Source: Phymorhynchus buccinoides
Taxonomy: Eukaryota > Mollusca > Gastropoda > Neogastropoda > Raphitomidae
Direction: 5' to 3'
Assembly (NCBI GenBank): GCA_017654935.2
Contig: CM065704.1
Span: 27,945,513 to 28,009,512, forward strand
Length of the DNA stretch: 64,000 nt
How positions within the stretch are numbered: position 1 is the first letter of the stretch; each line of letters opens with the position of its first letter. Below, in pieces: positions 54,869 to 64,000 of this stretch. The translations under genes were made by a program, and so were the position numbers. The notes under the pieces are model-generated. The model searched no databases, was not told where the DNA came from, and worked only from the letters and a program-made list of their open reading frames with translations.

Positions 54869-55047
54869 TACAGTGGAACCTCCCTTATAAGACCTCCCAT
54901 TATAAGACTCCCTCCCACATAAGACCTGCTTCTCTGAGACATTGCCCTTCTTTGTAAGTATTAAAATTACCTCCCTTTAAGACCCCTCCCTTATAAGACC
55001 CCACTTTGGATGACTTTTGAAGGTCTTATACGGGAGGTTCCACTGTA
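54869..55047. mobile_element. cagtggaacctccc MITE, compact copy
   Basis: TA-cagtggaacctcccttataa to cttatacgggaggttccactg-TA. This is the shortest complete copy and a good reference for the family. Confidence 0.9.
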
Positions 55048-55401
55048 CTGTAATTATTGTAAAAATCTCCCCCACCCCACCCCCACCCCATTGCCCCCAT
55101 CCACCACCCCACCCCATTGCTAGCAGGCTTACTCCCTGCTGATGATGATCTGTATATAGTAACAGAGCAAGAGGTGTGAACAGTGTTAGCACAAAAGCAC
55201 ACACCCACACACACACAAATTGTCAGTACTCGTCCGTACAAGTCACGGCAGCCTCTGTGTCGGTCACCATATAACGTCTGTACATAATAACGCTTGCAGT
55301 TAGTTGTGCATATTATTATTATTATTATTATTATTGTTATTATGTTGATGCAGGTGTGTTGTTGTTGATCATTATGGTCTGTATTATATATATATATATA
55401 T

Positions 55402-56004
55402 AGTTTGCTTTGATAAAGCTTTTCTGTGTCCAATGTCTTTATTTGTGAACCTCAGAAACAAAACCAGTTAACGTTAACTTTGAGTAATGTTCCGTGTTAA
55501 AAAAATAAAACAATTAAAAAATTATATAAATTGTGCTGATTTACTTTTTCTCCCAATGGGGGAGGGACAGTGCCTTATGCAAAGACAGCTGTTTCGACCT
55601 AAGAGAAGGTCTCATTAGTTTGCATGATCGGCCTGCAATTTGACTGTCCAGTGGATGCCAACCCGAGCAAAGAAGACATTCTACAAGAGAATGGTGTCTT
55701 TGCATCAAATCGAAAATCCACAATAAAAGCAAACCAGCACAAAGTTAAACCAGAAATAGTAAAAATCTTATGAGCTGGCTATTCACTGAGATTTTTCTTT
55801 CATGCTATATATATATATATGTATGTGTGTATGAATGAAATATCTCAGTGATTAGCTGAGCTCCGTTCCCCTAATCTGAAGGACTAAAAAAAGTTGGACT
55901 AAAAACCACAGAACAGTTCTAAAAGTTAATGATAACCGAGTTTGTTTCTGATGTTCACAAATAAAGACATTGGACACAAAAAAAAAGTTTTATGAAAGCA
56001 AATT
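55402..56004. mobile_element. ~600-bp inverted-repeat structure
   Basis: tgtgtccaatgtctttattt gtgaac at the left pairs with gttcacaaataaagacattg gacaca at the right. Inside, gctatatatatatatat and ctcagtga motifs form a second inverted pair. AATAAA at 55504 lies in the left part. Confidence 0.7.
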
Positions 56005-57388
56005 ATACATATGTGTGTATTTATGTCGACGACAACTGCACGGCAACTGTGTTAACGTCCGTGACACTGTTATTAGTGTTGGTGTCTCTGACGTGACATT
56101 GTCACTGCTTCGTGGTGGAACAGATTCCTCGATATTTTAAAACTGTAATGTCCACATCCGTTTCTCTGGTAACAGGAGATTAAATCTATTGACTGAAAAA
56201 GAAGAAAAGAGAAAAAAATCAATTCCTCGAGCTTTTTTTATGTCAATAATTTATCTCCTTTAAAGGAACACAAGTCGGGATCATGAAACCTGAAAAATTT
56301 GCCCACGTGGAAAAATTGCGGTGGTGAATATTTTTGTTTTCGACAAGGGGCTGTTGTGATGATTGAAGTATTAATAGTTGAGACACTTTGTCATGATGCC
56401 CCACAGCATTGTTAACCCCATTAAGGGCGGTATTATTATTATTATTATTACTACAACTAGATAAATTAACAAAAAAAGAAAAAAAATATTTAAAAAAATT
56501 GTAACATATTCCGAGCGGGACTTGGACCATGTTTGTTTTCTCTGTTGTTTAAGTGTTATAAGAGTTGGGGGGTTTTGGTGTGGGTTTTTTATGACGAGGG
56601 CACAGTTTTGAAGCACCCATTTGTGTTAGAAATACAGTAATTGGAGTGGCGGTTTCACACAAAAAAATACATTTTTTAATATATTTTTTTTTTTGGGGGG
56701 AGGGTCTTCTTTGGGTCTCAATCCTTTCATTTCCATCCCTTCTATATTGATTGTCTGTCAGTTTTAGACATTTGTATGTTTTAGTGAGTTATCAGTTCAT
56801 ACAATGATTTTATCTATATGTTGATCTCTTAAAAGACGGAAACAACATATAATTTGTGTGTCCCTTTTTTTAAATTTTATATAAATTGGGTCTTTTTTAT
56901 AATGGCACAGACATCATCTTATGAAGTGAAAAAAACAAACAGCTGATAACATTAACAATAAACATTTTTTTGTTGCACACTGTTGGAAAGAAAAAACTAA
57001 AGAGCCCATGGCGCTTCACAAATGTGTTGACAGTACCGTCTCCAGTTGATGTCTCTGACGTTTGATCTACGGTACCCGTTTCCACTGTCCAGTTCGTTGC
57101 CTCGGCAACATGCAAATTACCCGTGTTGCTCAGATGTTCTCACAATGGCAGACGTTGAGCGCCTACGGATAGGATCTGATGATGAAACTTCAGAAGAATG
57201 ATACAGTTTGGTCTTATCTTTATTGACATGGAAACAAACAAACGCCAAACTATTGTGAAGAGAGACACATTTCCAAGGCCTTCCTTATGTTGTTGTTGTC
57301 ATACTCTGGCTAAAAGACACCAGGGATCATCCCAACAGCCGAAAATGAGGTAGGAAAAAAAAGAGCTTTTTATTTTAACTCTTCTAGC

Positions 57389-57780
57389 GCCATGTATTTT
57401 TTAACGTTCTTGGTTGACTGTTGCATCTCAACCGACAAGGGGAGTAAGTATTTTTTAACGTTCTTGGTTGACTGTTGCATCTCAACCGACGAGGGGAGTA
57501 AGTATTTTTTAACGTTCTTGGTTGACTGTTGCATCTCAACCGACGAGGGGAGTAAGTATTTTTTGACGTTCTTGGTTGACTGTTGCATCTCAACCAACGA
57601 GGGGAGTAAGTATTTTTTAACGTTCTTGGTTGACTGTTGCATCTCAACCGACGAGGGGAGTAAGTATTTTTTAACGTTCTTGGTTGACTGTTGCATCTCA
57701 ACCGATGAGGGGAGTAAGTATTTTTTAACGTTCTTGGTTGACTGTTGCATCTCAACCGACGAGGGGAGTAAGTATTTTTT
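57389..57780. repeat. 54-bp minisatellite, ~7 copies
   Basis: Unit gtattttttaacgttcttgg ttgactgttgcatctcaacc gacgaggggagtaa. The period is a multiple of three, so both strands show long frames without biological support. Confidence 0.95.
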
Positions 57781-58199
57781 CCGAGTGCGCATTCGTTGCT
57801 TTAATAATAATAATTATAAACATTTTTAGAGCGCCCTTTCTCTTTTGAGCTCATGGCGCTTTACAAACATACAGCCATAACACATGCACACACGTGCACA
57901 CCAATGAAAAAATCACTGACATAAGCTCTAAAAATAGACACACATGGCAGGGTACCTGGCAGTGAATGTCTTTGCATTTGGTGGGAGTGTAGAGTGATGT
58001 ACGGGGCGAGTAGAGTTAGTATGTTAGAAGAGTTAATGTGGATGCATTTGGGCAAATAATTAGTTTATATTCGCCCATGGTGCTAGGAGAGTTAATGTGG
58101 ATGCGTTGGCTTTTTGATGAAGAGGAAAGACACAGCACAGTGATCACTATCTGCGTGTGCATATCAAATTACATATGTATGTATGGTCTCTCATTCCAC

Positions 58200-58372
58200 T
58201 ACCGCATTTCACCGACTATAAGGCCATACCTTTTTCCTTGACTCGGACCCCTGCGCCTTATAACGTGACTGATTATAGAGTAAGAAACTATAATAACAAA
58301 ATCTTAATCTTGTGTCAAATTTGGGGGGTGCGCCTTATGATCAGGTGCGCCTTGGAGTATGAAAATATGGTA
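58200..58372. mobile_element. TACCGTA-type MITE
   Basis: taccgcatttcaccgactat at the left, gagtatgaaaatatggta at the right. It shares gtcaaatttggggggtgcgc with 62956-63041. Confidence 0.8.
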
Positions 58373-59566
58373 ATTTGACTGCAAACCGACAAAGGTTGGT
58401 TGTCTCTGTTGAACTGTAAAGAAGGGAAATTGAACGACATAACTGTATTTTTTTTAAAAAGGAAATAAACGAACATACTAACCTTTGTTTTAATAATAGC
58501 TATTACTGAGCTTCATTTAAAAAAAAAAATTATTTTTTTTATTACTGAGCTTCAGTTCTACGAGATGGCTCCTAGCTTACAGTTAACCGCATCCCATTCA
58601 GAATGACTTATCCCTAGATTAGGTATTGAAAGCAAGAGATTTATTAATTTGTCAACCTTCGTACTAATTGAGATGGGTGAAGGCATTAGATTTTTTTAAA
58701 AATCCAGGTAAAACAAATGGGTGCATGTGCTGTGCTGCATTCCTTGCACAATGCATTGTGTAAACTGGGCTTTGTTGGAGAATTTCCATCAAGCTCATGC
58801 CAGAGTTCAAGCTCATGCCAGAAAATAGTTCATGCTCATGTTGTGTAAAAGCAAAGATTTTTTTGGTTAAAAATGGAGCCCTTGTATTCAGCAAAATCTA
58901 GTATGACTCGACACTGTCGTTTGTTACGTAAGTTTTTGTCTCTGCGCCTTTTGTTGTTGAATCTGCTCGACATTTTGAACACGTTCGTTTGGTTTTCTTG
59001 TTAGTTGTATTCCATGAATTATTCGTTTTGCCCATGCTTTTATTTTTATTTTCTTCATAAATCTGCTTGCATTTGTTCCGCTCATTTTCTGTGGAGAGAG
59101 TTGAAACCGTAATGGTATATTATTATTTAATTATTACATGCACTCAAGTCACACACACACAAAGCAAGCCAATTTTGTTATATCTATATATATATATAGA
59201 TCCATGTCATGTGCCAATTGTTGTAGATTATGGATATATAATTATATATATATATATACAGCTTGTGTGTGTATATATATGTAGCAATGGACGATGATTT
59301 TACTTTGCAGGTGGTTTTATTGTTTTGTTGAGATGTTCATTGTTATTGTCTGTGTTTTAGACAAGTCTTGTGCTTCACTTTTCAGTTGTGGCTCTGTGTG
59401 TTGTGTGTTTAAGTTCAGTGCTCTCTATCTAACCCTCTCTCTTTCTCTCTCTCTGTCTCTCTGTCTCTCTTTCTTGTCACCTGTCCATGTCCAAACAACA
59501 AAAAAGTCTCGTCAGTAAAGTTTGTTGTCACTGTCATTTGGCTGATTGTGTGGAATTTGATTGGTT

Positions 59567-59986
<420 letters not shown>

Positions 59987-60482
59987 CTCACCCGCCCCAC
60001 CCACTGAGGCAAAGCAATTCTCCAACCTAACAATCCAACCAACAACACACAATGTCATTTTAATCGTTTCAAATCAAAGACAGCAGCACATGTAATTTGC
60101 AGAAACGTTCCTAAAACGATGAACAGTTCAAAGAATTAAAGAAAATACAGTCATACATCACAATTAAAAAACTGAAATTCTTTCACATTTTTCATAATTA
60201 AACAACCCAGAGCAAAGCGTGGCTTATCATACTAACACGTAGACAAACATGTTACATTGAACATCGATGAGTATTCTAATATTTGCAACTAGAATGATAA
60301 TGTCACACCAAAATTAATACCGGTGTTACGTGAAATGTATCTCCCGTGAGATAAATCCCTTTTCCTCTTTCGAATTGTTTGATGCTAGGGAACAATTCGC
60401 CCCCGAATACATTCAGAGGCGTCTTGTGGCGTACAGAAATATTAAGAAGTCAGTGATAATTTTCTGATATTTATTATTAGTC

Positions 60483-60720
60483 CCCGAGCCGAAGGTTCGG
60501 GGAGCTATTGTTTTTGTCTGGTCAGTCCGTCCGGTGTCCGTCCGTCCGGCGGCGTGCCTCCGTCCGTCCGGCTATTCGTCCGTTTTTCTCAAAAACTATT
60601 CAGTCTATCATCAAATTTGGTATACTAGTTTGCCAAGATGCAAGCTATCCACTGATGTATTTAGTTTTACATTAAGGTCAAGGTCGCGCCAGTTACGGGG
60701 TTCAAACCCCGAAACATATA
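60483..60720 (+). repeat. CCGTCCGTCC-containing dispersed-repeat-like segment
   Basis: ccgagccgaaggttcgggga is a small hairpin, followed by gtccgtccgg runs and aaaactattcagtctatcat caaatttggta. Sequences of this style are common dispersed repeats in molluscan genomes (recalled, not checked). Only one copy is in the window. Confidence 0.5.
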
Positions 60721-61439
60721 ATCGCTAATATCTCGCGAAGTTTTGCATGTATTTTAATGCAGTTTTTTTCACACCATTTCTTGATGAATGGTCTATAACA
60801 CAGTTGTCATGAATTTTTCTGTGCGCGCGTGTGCGCATGATCGCGCGCGCTCAAATCACGGGTCCGAACCCCAAGGCTATATATAAAAAAACTATTCAGC
60901 TACGTGCTGTTTTGATGCGTTTTTATGTAGTTACGTGCTGTTTTGATGCGTTTTTATGTATGTGTACAGCCGCCACATTCCGATTTCGGAGTAGCTCGGC
61001 GATGCTGCGAGGGGACTTTGCAGCCGCTCGGCGTTGCACTTGTTAATTATTTTTGTCTGAATGGGCGTTTGTTGATATCGTCCCCCGTTTTGGAAAATAG
61101 CGGAAGCAAGTGCCATGGGTCTGTACATCGATTTATCGGCAAAGGTGTAGATTAACACTCTCCCGCTCGATTCCTCGGTTCTTTCCGTGTAGATTGACAC
61201 TTAAATCTGAATATTTAAAAAAACAAATGTATCGCTATGGTTGTGGCCCGGCGTGCATAATATTACGGTGATGGTGATTAATTTCACGGGAGGATTTATT
61301 TCTCATGACACCGGTAAGCACAATACCGCATCATACATGATAGCAAAATCAGGAAAAGACGAGAAACGGAGTTCCAACAGCACAACACAAATTGAAACCG
61401 TTGAGCAAAACATTTTGGCGTTCGGCAATGGTCTTAATA

Positions 61440-61545
61440 CAAGGTCACATTTTTCGCTCTTTCTCCATGATATGCAAGTAATGACGTATATATTACTGTG
61501 TTGCCATGGGAAAGAGTGAAAAATGTTAACGTGTTTTAAGACCTT
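61440..61545. mobile_element. Short inverted-repeat element
   Basis: aaggtcacatttttcgctct and the inverse of gaaaaatgttaacgtgtttt aagacctt. Same family as 20447-20577. Confidence 0.65.
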
Positions 61546-61579
61546 AATTACATTGAAGGTGGATCCAAAAAGCCTAAAG

Positions 61580-61609
61580 ATCTCTCTCTCTCTCTCTGTG
61601 TCTCTCTCT

Positions 61610-61692
<83 letters not shown>
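61580..61692. repeat. CT microsatellite
   Basis: (CT)n with two GTGT interruptions. Confidence 0.96.
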
Positions 61693-61697
<5 letters not shown>

Positions 61698-62006
61698 GCT
61701 ACACAGTTGCAAAAATAGCACAAGTGTCATACATGTGCCTGTAAATGGGATTCTATGCTTCCAGTTGTTCACAACAACACAAAAACAAAGAAAAAGTAAC
61801 CCTGAAAGGGAATACATGTACTTGTAATCGGGACAATGGCATACGTGTTGCTGTGCAATCTGTAAACACCAATAAACAAAAAAGGAAAAGATATCCGATC
61901 GCCTAAACTGCTAAATTGCTCATAATGGAAATTGGCTGGCCAGGGTGATTCCTAAATGTCTGGAGATGATCTCTGGTGTCTTTCCAGGATGAACCGATTC
62001 TATAGC

Positions 62007-62235
62007 TTAACCCTTTCGCCGCCAGCCAATTTTTAGCCAAAAAATGCCTTTAAACTGAACAGGGTAGAAAAACAAATTATCTGCAGTTATTAGGAATGTC
62101 TCTGTGAAATGCGTAACAGGCCTATCTTTACTTCCAAACATTAAGAAAATAATGTCTTCAGATAACAGGTCCTGATTTGATGCCTTTTAGTGACATGGTG
62201 GTGCATAAATGCGACATTGGCGGTGAAAGGGTTAA
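62007..62235. mobile_element. TTAA MITE, CCCTTTC family
   Basis: ttaaccctttcgccgccagc to ggcggtgaaagggttaa. It shares its right TTAA with the next copy. Confidence 0.87.
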
Positions 62236-62693
62236 CCCTTTCACCGCCAGCCATATTTCAGCAAAACATTTCCATTAAGTTTACCTGGGTAGAGAACAAA
62301 ATCCATCTGCAGTATTGGGGATTCTTCTGTGACGTATATAAAAATAAGGTCTATCCTTACTTCCCACAACTAAGACAATAGCACACCTGTTTACTCTACT
62401 CTTTTCGAGTAGTATTCTACTCAATTTGGATCTCTACTACTCTTCAAAATTGAAAATAATGCTAGATTCTACTCATTTTCAGTGAACATTGTTTGATGGC
62501 TTAATGAATAAAGCTACACATTTTGCACCAAAACTACTCATTTCAGCTTTCCAGACTACTCAAGACTTGTGTATGGGGTAAACAGGTCTGCAATAGGGTC
62601 TTTGGATAATATACCCCAATTTGATGCCTTTTAGTGACATAGGTGTTAAATCACTGTGGTGGTAAAATGCGACTTTGGCGGTGAAAGGGTAAA
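62232..62693. mobile_element. TTAA MITE interrupted by a cagacctgtttactc MITE
   Basis: The host MITE runs ttaaccctttcaccgccagc to ggcggtgaaagggta. At 62382-62590 a second MITE is inserted, with caatag duplicated on both sides (62376-62381 and 62591-62596). Removing the insert restores the family sequence gacaatagggtctttgg. Confidence 0.9.
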
Positions 62694-62955
62694 CTAGAAA
62701 ATGCACTGTGACAGTGAAACCCGGCCTGACCGACGCAAAACGAACACACTGACCAACACATGCGCGAACCTCAAAACCTGCATGTCGTCCGTGAAATTCA
62801 GAAACCTCGTATCTCAATTTTGGTAGTTTTGAGAAAAATGAAAAAAACTTTTAAAAATTAACCGCGTTTACCACAACTGATTAACTATGATGAATATTAT
62901 GTTGTTCGAAACGATGCGAGTTTAGTCCTGCATTTTGAGACCCTTGAGCCTTTTG

Positions 62956-63041
62956 ATATGACCAATAAAATAGTAAGAACATGTAATAACAAAATCCAAA
63001 TTTTCTGTCAAATTTGGGGGGTGCGCCTTATAATACGGTAC
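62956..63041. mobile_element. Right part of a TACCGTA MITE
   Basis: gtaataacaaaatccaaatt to gccttataatacggta. Confidence 0.7.
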
Positions 63042-63044
63042 TTG

Positions 63045-64000
63045 AAAAGAACGAAGATACGAGGATCTGAATTTGGGACTTACGAGTTTTTCGTCAATTT
63101 ACACAACCTCATTTACCCCAGATAGAAAGTCGTTAGAGACACGAGCTTTTGATGGAATGCGGCGGGAAAAATTACAGAGCTGACTATGTATCTAACTCAA
63201 AAACCAAAAAAATTCGAGATACGAAGTTTTGTTGTTGTTTTTTTTGTTGCTGTCCCATCTTCTGGGCTGTACAGTGGCGTTGCTCCCACGCCGCTCGTTC
63301 CGAATCCCAATTCGCAGCTACACCCGGGTTTGTTCAAGTCGCAGAAACCGAGACCAGCCGTTCCATGGGAGCGAATCTATTTTAGGCCGTCAGGAGGCAA
63401 CCAACCGAGGAGACACTACACTTCTGCTGAGTCACTTCGGTGGAGTTCAGCGGAGCCTGTTCAGGACACCACCTACTAAGCCCCCTACTGATGAGACTAT
63501 TCTCTTAGTCGCGGAGCCAGCGTGAGTGAGGTCCTCCTCCGAGGGTGCCACCACGACCGTCCACCGACAGCTCCCCAGAACACACTGATCCCCATGACTT
63601 TGACCCGAACGCACCAAGGCATAGACTGGATTGGAAACCGAAACTGAGGTCAATGCGAAGTTTTTTAATTTCACCGACGATGTGTAGCTTTTGTCCTCCC
63701 CCCTCCCCCCTCCCCCAGTTCCTCTTTCCCCTGAACTTACACTCCTCCACCTTTCCCTGTCTCACTGTTCAGTCGGTGACTGGCCCACACAGTGACCCGC
63801 ACTGGCTAGAGAAGGGTTTACCTATAGCGCAGGGGTATAGGTAAAAACACATTTTTAAACATTAAAAAAAATCTACAGGATTGAGATGAACCCAAGCCAA
63901 TGGGGTGTCTACCAAGTTTGATTGAAATCTACCAGGTAGTTTTTTGTGTGTGGAGAAAATTGGACCCATCTGGATTAAAAAGCAACAACACCAAAACAAC
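63045..64000. other. No gene recognised at window end
   Basis: Moderately GC-rich sequence with overlapping short frames in several phases (about 63149-63844), none with a motif I recognise. gctgtacagtggcgttgctc recalls other repeat starts. It may be a transposon fragment or part of the next locus. Confidence 0.4.

Noticed and set aside
57370..57829. Repeat proteins on both strands
   Set aside because: 54-bp minisatellite, a multiple of three; no other support.
63149..63844. Possible start of the next gene
   Set aside because: Several overlapping frames but none with a recognisable domain or clear splice structure.

Overview
The window is animal nuclear DNA. It has long introns with GT/AG borders, dense microsatellites, many minisatellites and many short inverted-repeat transposons. 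The only protein-coding gene I can support is on the + strand: the 3' part of a class IIa histone deacetylase (HDAC4/5/7/9 family). I could follow 21 coding exons from 3372 to a TAG stop at 45556-45558, and the splice phase agrees at every junction. They encode about 907 residues, from the first 14-3-3 site to the C-terminus. The glutamine-rich and MEF2-binding N-terminal exons must lie upstream. The catalytic site keeps Tyr where vertebrate class IIa enzymes have His, which points to an invertebrate. Repeat content (tRNA-headed SINE, TTAGGG-type motif, CCGTCCGTCC-rich element) suggests a lophotrochozoan, probably a gastropod mollusc; this is inference.

Layout. 1-3371: upstream intron with a hAT-like element carrying a 74-bp minisatellite and two MITEs. 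3372-26741: exons for the regulatory half (nuclear-localisation region, ankyrin-binding-like motif, three 14-3-3 sites). 28263-42678: deacetylase domain and nuclear export signal. 45510-45558: last coding exon. 45559 onwards: 3' UTR with a 90-bp minisatellite, then AT-rich UTR or intergenic DNA with MITEs, SINE-like copies and microsatellites. I see no second gene up to 64000.

Most unusual is that at least nine exons of this one gene have nearby partial or whole tandem copies that span an exon-intron border, usually the exon 3' end plus its splice donor. Two further minisatellites run directly into a splice acceptor. Some copies keep length, phase and splice sites, so they are candidate alternative exons (10261-10365; 31965-32065). 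Others are decayed decoys. Separately, a MITE has inserted so that its TA target site supplies part of the donor after the exon ending at 17067.

Four or more MITE families recur: TTAA-flanked elements (CCCTTTCACCGCC ends), TA-flanked elements (CAGTGGAACCTCCC ends and TACCGTA ends), and long near-perfect palindromes. Several are nested, which gives a relative insertion order.
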